The position numbers were made by a program, and so were the translations under genes. From Tanypteryx hageni (taxonomy: Eukaryota; Arthropoda; Insecta; Odonata; Petaluridae): a stretch of DNA of 64,000 nucleotides. The stretch's first letter is position 1; each line of letters opens with the position of its first letter. The notes beneath the pieces are model-generated. The model worked only from the letters and a program-made list of their open reading frames with translations. It searched no databases and was not told the origin of the DNA. Shown here in pieces: positions 1 through 11,476 of this stretch. Location of the stretch: the NCBI GenBank assembly GCA_028673005.1, contig CM054118.1, positions 6,536,410 through 6,600,409 of the forward strand, written 5' to 3'.

Positions 1-101
1 AAAGGGGGTGGTGGGTGGTTTCTGTCTGACCATCCTGTGTAGCCTGTGGCCACTGGCGCCAAAAGGGGGTGGTGGGTGGTTTCTGTCTGACCATCCTGTG
101 T
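1..101. repeat. 61-bp tandem repeat, about 1.7 copies at window edge
   Basis: The block starting aaagggggtggtgggtgg at position 1 restarts at 62 and is identical for 40 bases, giving a 61-bp period. The array probably continues to the left of the window. It runs almost directly into the RTE LINE fragment that begins near 117. Confidence 0.8.
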
Positions 102-116
102 CTATTACTACTGACG

Positions 117-520
117 TGGACATGGACGCTTAGGAAAAATGACATAAAATACTTGGAAATTTTTGAAATGTGGACTTGGAGGAGAATGTTGAAGATAAAA
201 TTGACAGATAGCATGAAAAACGATGAAGTGCTACGAAGAATATGAGAGAAGCGAATGATTATACAGACTATCAGAAAGAGGAAGGCTAACTGGGTTGGAC
301 ATTACCTGAGGAGAGAGAGTATGATTAAAGACGTGTTAGAAGGAAAACTAGATGGGAAAAGGGAAAGAGGTAGGATAAGGTTTCAGCTGATAGGCGATTT
401 GAAAGGGAAAGAGAGGTATCAAGATATGAAGAGGACAGCGGAAAATAGGAATATATGGAGAACCATGTTTAACCAAGAATAATCACGGACCTGTCTACGG
501 ACAGACTACCTATGATGATG
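117..520 (+). mobile_element. 5'-truncated RTE-type LINE tail
   Basis: This is the last ~400 bases of the same LINE family as the long copy at 51.2-54.4 kb; it aligns with about 53,960-54,360 with only scattered differences. It encodes the RT C-terminal tail, visible as KRKANWVGHYLRRES and GKLDGKRERGR in the frame 255-482. The homologous reading frame upstream of 255 is interrupted: the codon matching glycine in the long copy's RIGEKRM segment is TGA here. The copy ends with the family 3' end, cggacctgtctacggacag followed by a short ATG-type repeat. 5' truncation is usual for LINEs that insert by target-primed reverse transcription. Confidence 0.85.
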
Positions 521-524
521 ATGA

Positions 525-600
525 CGTGGGCTGGGGCCTCCGAATAAATGAGTGTCTAGGGCCTACGCAGATCTAAAAACGGCCCTGCACGGGGCCATAC
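525..600. mobile_element. Possible DNA-transposon terminal sequence
   Basis: Read on the minus strand, about 587 downward begins cagggccgtttttagatctg and continues with tgcgtaggccc, which resembles the ends of many hAT-like non-autonomous elements (CAGGGCCGG...). No partner end or target duplication was found in the window, so this is only a solo-end suggestion. Confidence 0.3.
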
Positions 601-896
601 TTCTGCGCATACTGCGCATACCTATAAATCCGCCTTTGTATGCAATCTTCTTTTAAAAGAAAAATATAGTTTACTTTTGTACGAGAAATATTAATTAAAC
701 TTAATTTTTAAAATATTTTAGCATCCTTACTTTCCAATACTACTTTTTAAGAAAAAGATATTTTATAAAAATTCTCACAAGGCCATTCTCAAATTCTCGG
801 AAAAAAATATCGCGATAAAAGAGAAATCTTGAATCTCGAAAACAGAAAAAAGTCGATAAATCACAATTACTAATATAACCTCTATATCATGTGGAT
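600..896. other. AT-rich spacer, nothing recognised
   Basis: AT-rich sequence with A and T runs. Short open frames here have no recognisable domain. Confidence 0.5.
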
Positions 897-1025
897 TAGC
901 AACTACGTGAAAGGGCAGGATACATAAATATAGCCTGAAATATCTCCTCAATCCTTTTTTTAGCAACCACGTGAAAGGGCGGGATACATAAATATAGCCT
1001 GAAATATCTCCTGCATTCCTTTTTT
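897..1025. repeat. 64-bp tandem duplication
   Basis: The segment tagcaactacgtgaaagggc at 897 is repeated from 961 with a few substitutions, both copies ending in a T tract. The two overlapping short minus-strand frames here encode the same peptide motif twice only because of this duplication; I do not regard them as genes. Confidence 0.8.
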
Positions 1026-1384
1026 CCTTTAAATTCTTTCCATTCCCTTTCCCTCTGCCTTCTCCTATACCCAATTACCAACCCATCCCTCCTTCCCTAT
1101 CTCGGAAACTATCCACATTGCAAAGACCCCAGCGTTTCCATGGTTACAGCCTCCGCTAAACAAGCCCCGGCACGCAGCACTTACATTTTATACTTATGAC
1201 GTCATTGAGGTGTTAAAATTTCACGGTAGCCGTCGCCCTAATTAAATGGCTATGCTTTTACCGCCTGTGCCGCTTCTAGTACTTCCCTCTCCCCCCTTCC
1301 CCATCCTCTCTCTATCCCCATTGCATTTTCGACGGTGTTTTCATCTTCCTTTGTGGACATAAACGTTTATGTTAGTTACCCTTT
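1026..1384. other. Pyrimidine-rich spacer, no gene seen
   Basis: Mixed sequence with C/T-rich stretches around 1,020-1,110 and 1,270-1,330. No coding similarity, RNA structure or transposon end was recognised. Confidence 0.45.
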
Positions 1385-1545
1385 TTCTCTCTCTCTTTAT
1401 ATATACATATATATATGTGTGTGTGTGTTTTGTTTTTTGTGTTCGTGTGTTTTTTGTGTCTCTTCGACGCCCACAGCAGCTTGCCAACTTGGTCCTCAAC
1501 TTGGTAAGTGTCCGCTGGGCTTCCCTCAACGTCTTATTGCCACCC
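1385..1545 (+). repeat. Dispersed repeat family, copy 1
   Basis: Relative of the repeats at 2,885-2,945 and 37,860-38,055. Shared parts are a CT/AT lead-in, a T/G-rich stretch, cttcgac, then gccaactt, ggtaagtg and ctgggcttcc. This copy is the most diverged. The 37.9-kb copy also contains gctgaagaaggagtagt followed by tccgaaagctt, which recalls the 3' tails of Penelope-like elements, but I see no reverse transcriptase for it. Confidence 0.55.
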
Positions 1546-1571
1546 TCATCACTACCTTTTCATATATATAT

Positions 1572-1582
1572 ATGAGAGAGGG

Positions 1583-1642
<60 letters not shown>

Positions 1643-1653
1643 CCCTCTCTCAT
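1572..1653. repeat. Perfect 82-bp palindrome with (AT)n centre
   Basis: The 15-mer atgagagagggcaat (1572-1586) has its exact reverse complement at 1639-1653; the ~52 bases between are an uninterrupted AT repeat, itself self-complementary. The whole block can fold into one long hairpin or cruciform. Open frames crossing it consist largely of Ile-Tyr repeats and are not credible genes. Confidence 0.9.
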
Positions 1654-2884
1654 GTGAGAGCTCGGAAGGCGTTGTAAAATGGTATGCGGATTGAATCTCT
1701 CTCTCGAATTTCTCCTCAAAAACCCGTGGGCGCGGTGAGCGTGGCGCTTGATCCCTGCGGATACGCTCGTTGCCATTTATAAACGGCTTTTTTCAGCCGT
1801 GTGGCTCTAATAGTGCACCGCGACGTATTTCGTGTCAGGCGGAATAAAGGAAAACAAACATGATTGACTGTTCTCGTTTTCACCTCCTGATTAAAAATGA
1901 CACCTTTCCTTTCAACGCTAATATAATATCCGAAAATCGATTACCGACCTATTCTAATTCCGATATCGAACGGCGTGAATTATCTATACTATGTCAATAA
2001 AAGCTGATAACATGGCCTACATATATAATGGCAAGCTAGAAAAAATCTTTAAAAAGCTATAAAGAAAACTCTTTATTAGAAAAGTAAACATTTTTGATAA
2101 AAGATACTGATCCCTTATGCTCCATTTCTGCCCTTTTGGCCTAGATTATGCTTGATTTTATTTCTTCTCACTCGTAAAACTTCTAATAATTTTTAATATT
2201 TGGCGTTAGATTTAAATATATTATGAAATAATACAGGATGTTCAAATGTCTCTGTGCACTTATCTTGAATGCAATACTTGTAATTATTATGGATAGTTTA
2301 ATATGTAGTGTATAGTGACTTTTTGAGCACCCAGTATTCTACTTTTCAAAGTGAGAGGTCAAAATCTATGCTATATTTCTGCGCATGAGCCGCTTATCAT
2401 TCAATGATCAAAAATTCCCTAGAATAATGACTTATGGCATGCATTGCAAAATAATGTATTTTTTCATGCATCTCATTCCATTTGGAAATATTTCATAATG
2501 TCGGGACATTTTTGAAGATATTGTTACACAGGTTTGGAGCCTCCATTTTTAAATTTTCTCCGATGGCATCGATTCTTCTACTTTCTTTTTTAATGTCCGC
2601 TAGGACAGAGAATGAACTTCCAAACTCGGCATCAATTTAAGAGGCAATTTTAGAACCGGCCTTAACTTAGATGATTCGATATTTCTGCATGACGAATTGA
2701 TACGTCATATCAAGGCTGCCTTATTTTCATTCAAGCATCACACACATTGTGGCTTAAGTTTTCAAGGTAATTACATGATTGATATATTAAAATGGAGAAT
2801 ATAATGTTATAGCTGGTGAACCGTAATCGTTAATAAAAAAGATTAATGTCGACACATTTCATAACATTTAACCACCAGCAGCTC
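1654..2884. other. AT-rich spacer, no gene seen
   Basis: Includes a small hairpin at about 1,782-1,800 (acggct, six-base loop, agccgt). Otherwise A/T-rich sequence in which I recognise no coding region or transposon end. Confidence 0.45.
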
Positions 2885-2945
2885 GACAACTTGAAGTCAT
2901 GTTATTGGTGAGTGCTCACTGGGCCTCCATATATATATGGAGAAT
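2885..2945 (+). repeat. Dispersed repeat family, copy 2
   Basis: Contains acaacttgaagtc and ttggtgagtgctcactggg, matching the reverse complement of 37,891-37,934 closely, and is followed like that copy by an atatatatgg tract. It appears to be a partial copy of the same family. Confidence 0.7.
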
Positions 2946-4774
2946 TACAAATATGAAAAAGCGGTGAAGTTTTAGAACGGAAAATTACAAGTTTCGCAAC
3001 AGATACATAGTTTTCTGCAAAAATAAGCAAGTTGTCTCATGCACGTAAACTCAATTGTGAGATAAAATATGATACTTTTGCAAAGGACCTTTTCGTCGAA
3101 TCCTTTCCCTTGCACATCCTTTTGTTGACATCTATTGCTCGGTCTGCTATTCTTTATGTATTTGCTAAAATTTTCGAAGAACAACCTTGACAATTTAATT
3201 TTTGAAAGGACACCTTCTTTTTCCCTGCCGGCTTTCATTCTACGGTGCCGGCGATCTTTTCGTCTTTGTCTCGCGTTGCATTTTTATCTTAGTTGCAATT
3301 TTTTCTAGCGTTTGCTAAATCGCAATTAAACAGCGATTTGGCGTATTCGGTCCCGCGGTTCATCCGAGCTTTTTCATCGTGAACTTAGTTTTGGATTTTT
3401 AACTTGATATTTTCTTTATTTAACGATGCTTAGTATTTACTTATAGTACATTAAATTTATATATTCATATCATATTTATGTTTGTAATTATTTATTCGTT
3501 ATTTTGTAAGTGTATTTACATATTTGAATAATTATTTTTAGCTTTGTGAATTAGATAAATGGGGAAATACAGACCCCTATTTCTTCATATGCTATTAATT
3601 TCTTAGCTTGTTACTTCAGTGCCCATAGGAAATTTTCCAAGAAAATAAAAAGCAATATTAAAAGGGGCTAATGTTTATATTGAAACATAGGATCGAGGGG
3701 GTTATAAATACAATTCCTGGAGAGGGTGGAGCTATGTGGAAAAACAAAGGATATCTCCGGTGAAAGTGTAGCATGGGCGGATATTAATATAGATCCATAC
3801 ACACACACACAGAACCAAGTCCAAAAACCTTCTCTTGGAAATCAGAATTTGTTCGAAAACCGTACGTTTACAAAAATTTCTAAAAAAACTTCCGTGCGAG
3901 TTTCGGCGTGCAAATTCATCCGAGTTCGACGTAGGACTTGTTCTGCGACTAACCGCTGTCTCCGAGACCTACGCTCCGTTTTATTTGTGATTCAGCTGTT
4001 TGTTCTTGCATTGCTTTATACGGTGCATTTTATACTTTTATTTTTTTCCTGTGCACGAATGTTTAGCATATAAAAAGTGTGACAACTCCATGATCAGTGT
4101 TGCAAAGGAAAGGCATCTTTTCCTTTTAATTAAGAAGAATTTCTGTGGAAGTTGGGAAAATGCACTTCTGTTTGGAATTGTACAATGAGTATGTTGTTGG
4201 TAACTGACCCGTGATCGTCTACAGAAATAGATGAACGACGTATTGTATTTTTTCTTGACCGTGATGTGGCAATACCAATGTTAAAGAGGAGAAACTTGCA
4301 TATATGTGTATGGGTGTATACGCGATGGGTGATCGGAATGCAACGGGGATGAGGGGTAAACTAAATTAAAATTATTTTATAATATAAAACCTATTTACAG
4401 CTCTTCAACCACTTTTCTTCCGCCATAATGTACTTACCCAATCATATTTTTATTTCATAAAAATACCCTAATAACCATTGTTTTATAGCTTATTGAATTT
4501 ACCCGTCTCAGAATTGTTTTAGGTCTTCATTGGACGTAGAGTGGTGACCTTTCTTTTCCTTTTTAGGCATTTTTCAACAGCGAAGCGGTGATAGCTGAAC
4601 GCCTTATGGGCATGTCTCGTCCGTCCGTGGTAACTTTCATCTTCTAAACTGCTTTAAGGATTTTAATTAAATTACGTAGGAGTGATCCTTATTAAAATGT
4701 ATCAACCAATTGTGATTTTGAACTGCATACGTCAATGAGAACCTCCACTTAACATAATTACTTTAATAAACTTA
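2946..4774. other. AT-rich spacer, no gene seen
   Basis: Holds scattered short open frames (for example 2972-3238 minus and 3726-4073 plus) with biased composition and no recognisable motif. A small hairpin at about 3,310-3,345 (aaatcgc / gcgattt) is the only structure I noted. Confidence 0.45.
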
Positions 4775-5415
4775 CACTCGTATCTCGTAAAATGGCTTCC
4801 TCAAGCAACAACTAAATACTATATATTCCCCTCTCTAGCTTTTATATAATCTGTAAGATATAGATTCAAATACTTATTCGGTTAGAGGGTAACATTTACC
4901 ACGTAAAATTCCGCGAAACCACATAATTCCGAGGTATAGTTTCGGAGATAAAAATTCTAGTAAATCCCAAGCTAAACATCGCATATTTTGTTTACATCAA
5001 TTTCTAAGACGGTTCACTCGGCAAACAATTAATAATTCATATTTTTCTCTCCCAAGCTCTTATATGATCTGTGAGATATACATAAAAAACTTATTTTGAT
5101 AGAGGTTTTCATTCACTACAAAAAGTCCGCGAGAGCATATAATTATAAGTTACAGTTTTCGAGATAAAAATTTGAAAAAATCCGAGGAAAACATCGCACA
5201 TGTTATTTACATCGATCGCTAAGACATCTCTCAGCAAATAACAATTGAAAATCCATATTTTTACCTCCCATGCTCTTATATGATCTGCGAGGTATAGATT
5301 TATAACATTTTCGGATAGAGGAAATCATTTCCCTCAAAAAAGTTTTCGAGGGCACATAATTGCCACTATTAGTTTCTGAGATAAAAATTATAGAATCGCC
5401 AATCTTTCGATACCG
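4775..5415. repeat. Diverged ~217-bp tandem repeat, about three copies
   Basis: Landmark 1, gctcttatatgatctg or near variants, starts at 4838, 5056 and 5272. Landmark 2, gagataaaaat, occurs at about 4946, 5161 and 5379. Spacing is 215-218 bases. Units also share 'aacatcgca...gtttacatc' and 'agcaaacaa' blocks. Divergence between units is substantial, so this is an old satellite-like array or a remnant of one. Confidence 0.8.
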
Positions 5416-6154
5416 TTTTCTTCAGATTTCCTATAAAGAACGTTTTTTAAATCTCTGTGTATTCCATTTATGGAGTACACTTTTCCATCTTGTTAAGTTC
5501 TTGTGAGAGAAACAAATCGCCGAGTTCTGGTAAATGAGGTTCGCGAGTCCCGATTTCGAACCCCAAATCCTTGGATGGTTTGTTGGAAAACCTGAGAGCA
5601 AAGCGTCATCTTGGTTCAGTATCCAGCCCTGTTGAAATATATGCGGACATTTATCTTGAGTTATATTAATAGCAGGTCTGTCAGCAGATTGGAATAGCAC
5701 TCGACGTTTACTCCGTGATCTAATTCGTAAATAAAACAAGATGCATGACTTTTATGGCATTTTGACAAACTTTCGCCTCCTGAGGTCGGAGACTCTCTGG
5801 GCATATCCTCTGCCAACTTCGACAATTCAGTTCGGGATAAAAGTGGAAAAACCGCGGCAAGTTACAGCAATGCCTTAGAAAATTGGATCTCGAAGAAGTC
5901 TTACAAGCGCTACTTAGGGTGCGTGAGTGTAAGGAGCTATGGGTATGTTGGGCGGTAAAAGTTATAGGGGCCGTGAGTGCATGCCTGTTGAAGAATTGGA
6001 TGAGAGGATAAACTAGTGTAAGTTGGACGGTATAAAATAATGGGGATAATATTCAAGTTTAGTAGTATATGTTGTAAAAGCATGAACTCGGCAGACATTT
6101 GCTGTAACTTTGGTGACAAGCATTTTAAGGTAATGTGATCAACTTTTCAGGAAT
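5416..6154. other. Spacer with unrecognised open frames
   Basis: A 102-codon minus-strand frame (5431-5739) and a 60-codon one (5937-6119) are open but show no domain I know and no homologous neighbour. I see no reason to call them genes. Confidence 0.4.
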
Positions 6155-6228
6155 CTGTCTGCCTGTAGTAAGCAGTCCTCCCTTTATACCGTGTCCTCTG
6201 CAGTATCTCGTGCATGTAATGTAGGTCT
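6155..6228 (+). repeat. Dispersed repeat, partner of 50,925-50,997
   Basis: The stretch ctgtctgcctgtagtaagca, gtcctccctttataccg and cagtatctcgtgcatgtaat matches the reverse complement of 50,925-50,997 at most positions. Its family is unknown to me. Confidence 0.75.
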
Positions 6229-6232
6229 AGGG

Positions 6233-6519
6233 CAAGGGTGGACAAACTCTTTACGTGGCGGCCGGCATTAACAGATGAAAATGCTTCGGTGGGCCACGTT
6301 AGGGTTCAAATCGAAAGTTATTTGAGATAATGCGAGAATCCTGTTTGTGGAACATCAATAATAAATAATATGCTAACCCAATAACATCACTGGAAAAGGT
6401 TTTTTCTCCCTAATGTTAAGTTACAAATATGAAATTATCTGTATTTTACATTGCAGATCGCTTTCATAATGACACTGCGGGCCACACGTGGCTGGCGGTC
6501 CGTGGTTTGCAAACCCCTG
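6233..6519. mobile_element. hAT-type MITE, 287 bp
   Basis: Imperfect terminal inverted repeats (caagggtggacaaac at the left, gtttgcaaacccctg at the right) are flanked by an 8-bp near-perfect target duplication, gtctaggg (6225-6232) and gtctagga (6520-6527). There is no coding capacity. The interior shares a 'cgtggc(g)gccgg' motif with the MITE at 56,016-56,286. Confidence 0.85.
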
Positions 6520-6527
6520 GTCTAGGA

Positions 6528-9500
6528 TAAGGTGACCAACTTTTCTGGAAGCCAAGGAGGGACATTGCCATATATTTGCCGACTATAGAGAGGGACAGAT
6601 TGAAGTGGCTTGTTTGTGGTGCATTTATTGAAGAGTCAGTCTTAAATAGATATATGCAATAGATATCAGATAGCTTGGTGTGATCATTGAGGGCGTTTCG
6701 GAAGATTTAAATGACAATTTAGGATATTAATTAAGATTTTAACACAAGTAGTTCTGGAAAGAACTAATCCGTCTACTTTCCTTTCAATAAGATTTTAATA
6801 TATCACAAGTAGGAGTGTACACAGGTTTCCCGTGGTAGAGAAGTGCCTTTCGTCAAATTCGCCGTAGTATAATCGTATACTAATGTATTTGCTTTGAAAT
6901 CAGAAAATTACTTTTCCTTATATTGTGGTATAGCTCTGTTTTTTTGATCCGTTCTAAACATATTAATCTCGTTTTGTCATTCTACATGTGTGTCATTTGA
7001 AGTTTAAACAATACCTTGTTAAAGATAAACAATACGAAGGCAATAAAGATAAATATTATTTGATAGTGTCAATGAGTGTTCTTAAAGTCAGATATAGAGT
7101 TTCAAAATTCAGAATTTTCTGCGATAGCTGAATCAATTTTTGCGTAAATTCACTACTTAAGTCTGTGATTTTTGTGACATTTGTTGTTTCTTATAAATGA
7201 AATATGTTTTTCAATCAAAATTTATGGCAATTAGTGTGCCAAAACTAAAGAAGAGATGGAAAAACCAACCAACACTTATTTGAGCTAAGATTAGATACAC
7301 AACCTGTGCCAGATTTGGATTGGTAACATTATAATCGAGCAATTTACATGCAGAACAATAGCCTGCAATGTGCATCTCTTGTTGTATTCGTTGCTGTTTA
7401 TATATGAAATTATTCCTCTATTCCAAATTTATAACATTAATATTATTGGATTGGGTTTAGTTTGGATTTAGCTGTTTCACCTTATTTAAAAATCATTTTG
7501 AATACTCATTATAATATACTTTGATAGAAAAATTACTTTTAAATTTTAGTGCATATAAAGGGTAAACAGAGATAGCTCAAACACCTTTGGCTGGTAAAGT
7601 AATTTTTGTCGCTGTCAGATCGCCCCTGAGGATGCCCACGTCGCGGGCGAAATGCATTGGACTTATCCATACCCTTGTTTTGGCTTAAGGAGTTCCTCTC
7701 ACTTATTCATATAAAGGGTGGTTTAATTTTTTGTAAAAATCTTATTTTTATTTATTATTTTATTCTTGCATACTCACTATTTTTGACGGTTAAATATATT
7801 AATACAATTCTGTTATGGGAGAGTTATTCCCATAGAAATTAGCCATTAGTAATGTGGGCATCTTAAAGTGCAGACGGTACGCAACATGTTCAAGTACATG
7901 TTGCAATTCTAACTTTCAAGTTAACCTTCACCCCTTCCAGTTTTTTTACTTCAGACTCTCAGCAGGTCCTACGATAATTATAATAGATATAAACTCCTTT
8001 TTGAGTCACGTCGGTAAATACTGGAATCCAACAGTGTTCGATACAAACACAAGACCATATGTTTCACAGAATTGACTTCCTTACGTTACGTTGTTCTCTT
8101 TCAGTCCCCTCTGGGGCGTCGTGTAAGAGATTTCTGCATGTGATAATGTACGGCATGTGATTAATCTATGACTGCCTATGACGTTTCGTTCACTTCCATT
8201 CGAATTTTTCATTTCCCAGAATGGCAATTTTTTAAATTAAAAATGTAAACAAAATCGAGCGTCTGTTCGTGGAACGAAGCTTGGTCACGCAAAAGTGCGA
8301 CTGTTCCTAGACGCTTGTCCGTTTCATGCAAATGAAAACTTGTCATAAAGAACAAAAAGAAGCTTAAAACAAAAATGACACACGGTTTAATTAAACGCTT
8401 GAGTGTCGCACGAAACGTGATTTTTTTCTCTTTTGACTTAGATTCAACTATTCTAAGAGGAGACCTTTATGGTTTTACCTCTTAATGGAAATGATTAAAA
8501 GAATTTTTTATTTTTAAATGTATGATAGAACGACCAAAGTGAGTCTAGGGCCACGTTGGCCAGGTAAAGAAAATATTTACGGGTCCGCAAAACTCGTATT
8601 TGAAAGCGAAAAAAACCTACCGAATAAGGACTAGTTTTTTTAATTAACATCATTGCCTCTTTATTTCCTTCACTCCAATTTTTCCCCATAATTCCCCCTC
8701 TCCAACTAATAAGTGTCACACACCGCAGCGGGTTTTTTTAATAGGAGTTAAAAAAATTAAAAAGAGAAGTGCAAATTATTCCAAGAAAGACATTGGAAGA
8801 AAATGGGAATGGAGGAATTGGAGAGAAGGGGAAGGAAAACGGTAAAGAAAGGGGACAAAGAGGGAGAGAACGACGGAAGAGGCAAGGAGACGAGTGTAGC
8901 AGGAAATTATTTCAAAATTTCCCACCAAAATAAGAAAAAATATAAGGGTTTACCACTTCATGCCCATCATCTTTCTCTAGATATCTCTTTTCCCTTTCTC
9001 TTTCTCTCACCTCTCTCTGACTCTTCCAAAACCCCCCTTTCTTTCCCTCTCTGTCTCTCACGCTCTCTTCCCGCTTGTGCGTGAAACAATGAGCTTATTA
9101 CTTCCAGGGCTAAAGAGTCGGGTCGATATGCTCTTCTCTCCGCCTACCCCCACCCTACCACCTCCTATGTTGTTTAACGCAACCTTGCTGCGGATTCCCT
9201 TCCAAGAATCATTTTCGTCGCTGCTGAATATAATGGAAGAAGAGAAGAGAATAGGAAGGGGAGGTGGAGATGGAGGAAGAGAAGAGAAAAGGGGGAGGCA
9301 GGATAGGAAAGATAGTCATTATCTCAAACCCCCAAGTATGTAGTTTTTTTGTTCATTTTCTGGGTTTGTCGTCAAACTCGATTTCCCGATGCCATGGCAG
9401 GAATACGTAGATATCTGAAGAGATAGGCGGTAGCGAAGTATGCGCGTGTACGCGGTCCGCTGCTATTGATGCACTTAAAAAGATAAAATATTTAAGTCCG

Positions 9501-10894
9501 TTGTATGTTTATTTACCACAGGAAATATTAATACTAAAATATACACTCAATGGATGACATAATCAACTATAGAACGACTGAGCGAACAAGATGAAAATTT
9601 TGACTGCAAGTACGTATTCCTTAGTGGTATTTTGCATGTCGTTGACTGCAAAAACCGACGGTCATCATCGGGGATGGCTAACTTGCATGTGAATTGCATT
9701 CGTTAGTCATCCAAGCATTTTATTTTGACAGGAGTTAAATTCTGTCTCGTCCGTTTCAGTTATTCGGTAAACTGGGTAAATATTTTGTATTGAGTAGCAG
9801 TTTATGTTTTCGTGTGCTTCGGTAATGGTGGTTGTCTTTCATCTAGCATATAAATTAATTGAGTTAACTTGAGTTTATATCAAATAAGATATATGAACTT
9901 AATTAATGTTTTGGGAATCTTAGTCGTTTAACTTCACAATGACTCGCTTACTGTAAATGTAGTTCCCTATATAGTGATTATGTTATCTTTATGCAAAAGT
10001 ATCTCTCTATAATAATGTTATTAATTTAGGCAAAACGATTATAACAGATAAAATACGCAGAGATTAATGTTACCGTTGAATAGGCTATATTAGATATTGT
10101 TAGAACATTCACTTACTGTTTTAATAGAATAAATGTTTGAACTTCTTTGAAATAAACATACTACATTGAACAACTAAAATGCATTTTTACATCTTCTAGG
10201 GAACTCCCCGTTGATGCGAAGCTTAAAAAATAATTTTATTAAATGATATAATATTAGTAAATAAAAATATATAATTTAAACATTTTCAACACTTTTATCG
10301 TCGTAAACTTCCTTAAATACTGCATTATCAATTACTTATTTTTTGCCAGTCATTATATTAATATTTAAAAAATCAATATTCCTGTACACCCCTATATACA
10401 GCTGACCATATGAGAATATCATTCAAAATTAAGCCATCCTTTTTTAAATGTTTGTCCTTGAGCTTAGTTAAAGCAAATTCAAGTCGAATAGGAAATTGGC
10501 GACTTTTAAACTACATGGAACATAACCGATATTATTTATTAGTTATAGTATAAATAACTTGAAACTATTTTAATCACTGTTCGTATTTAAAATTCTCAAA
10601 AATATATGAGTAAAAAAAACTTGATAAAAAACGTAAAGTCAAACTCAAAAAATTCTATAAAAACCTATAATTCAGCTGATAAAATTTTTTATTGATATAA
10701 TGATGATGGATTTGCGTATAAAATTTGTAGAAAAACCTTCCTAAAGCGTAATATTTCGAATGACGTTTAAATGTTTACGATACTAAAATTAATTATTATA
10801 CCTTTATCGTTATAATGTACAAATTCCGTGATCTTTTCTCACCTTAAAATTGTTTCCAGATTATTCATATAATAGTCCACATTCAGTAATCAGC
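6528..10894. other. AT-rich spacer; a few possible repeat tails
   Basis: About 6,529-6,560 (aggtgaccaacttttctgg) resembles a solo hAT-type end and also repeats the sequence at about 6,129. At 7,613-7,660, cccctgaggatgcccacgt followed by cgggcgaaatgc recalls Penelope-like tails. 8,780-9,340 is purine-rich then pyrimidine-rich; frames at 8803-9084 and 9077-9343 reflect that composition. The remainder is AT-rich with nothing recognised. Confidence 0.4.
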
Positions 10895-11135
10895 CTACTT
10901 AATAAGGTAAACATATTGCTTTCCAATGACCTCCCGATCTCCGATTGGCTGTGCAGTCAACCACTGAAATTGAAAAAGGCTTCTGACTGACCGACGACAA
11001 ATTACAGAAATTTGTTGAAAATCTCCAGCTAACACAACGACCGCAACACCCATAATGTCGCCGTTACCTCGAATGTCTTGGAGAGTTCGATTTAATGCTT
11101 CCAAACCATTTTTATGCATCATTGTGCATTCACCT
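10895..11135 (-). pseudogene. Helitron PIF1-type helicase fragment (motif II region)
   Basis: The minus-strand frame reads ...ECTMMHKNGLEALNRTLQD then IRGNGDIMGVAVVVLAGDF, the motif II / downstream segment of Helitron PIF1-like DNA helicases, which unwind DNA during rolling-circle transposition. The residue expected to be the conserved Trp just before the DE(C) motif is a TGA stop, and the expected Asp is Gly, so this copy is inactive. After about 10,980 similarity is lost (NLTAQPIGDRE-like sequence), marking the edge of the preserved segment. It lacks Walker A. Confidence 0.8.
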
Positions 11136-11209
11136 CAAACCATAAATTTACATTCTTTCAAGACTTTAACTGGTCCTGGTCCTATTAATGTGACAAACGG
11201 GATTTTCAC

Positions 11210-11476
11210 TATGGATTAATTCAAGTGGAAGCTTCAAAATTGAATGAAGTACTGATGAAAAAGCTCACGGCTGTTTAAAATGTGATTTTCCTTATCTCTT
11301 ATCATTATTCTATAGGCATATAAATTCATTGCTGATACATATTTGTTTTGCTTTTCCACTTTTGTAATTGGATCCACTTGCTTGCTCGAGGAAACATAAT
11401 TGAAATTTGCCATGGATCATATGATCTATGAACCTCTGAAATTAATTGTAGTTTATTTTCACGCTTTTAAGTATAG
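11210..11476 (-). pseudogene. Helitron N-terminal region, downstream part (frameshifted)
   Basis: Translation of the minus strand in shifting frames shows ISEVHRSYD, then KVEKQNKYVSAMNLYAYRIM and IRDKENHILNSRELFHQY, a block found in the N-terminal part of animal Helitron Rep-helicase proteins. At least two frameshifts are needed. It abuts the left end of the 11,477-12,388 element and is the natural continuation of the segment starting at 12,389, which shows that the element split this reading frame. Confidence 0.75.

Noticed and set aside
1335..1694. 119-codon frame with Ile-Tyr repeats
   Set aside because: Crosses the (AT)n palindrome and a dispersed repeat.
1778..1805. Histone-mRNA-like stem-loop (aacggcttttttcagccgtg)
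   Set aside because: Loop is six bases where four are required, and no histone reading frame lies upstream.
5431..5739. 102-codon minus frame
   Set aside because: No motif, no repeats, no neighbouring gene or transposon; length is compatible with chance.
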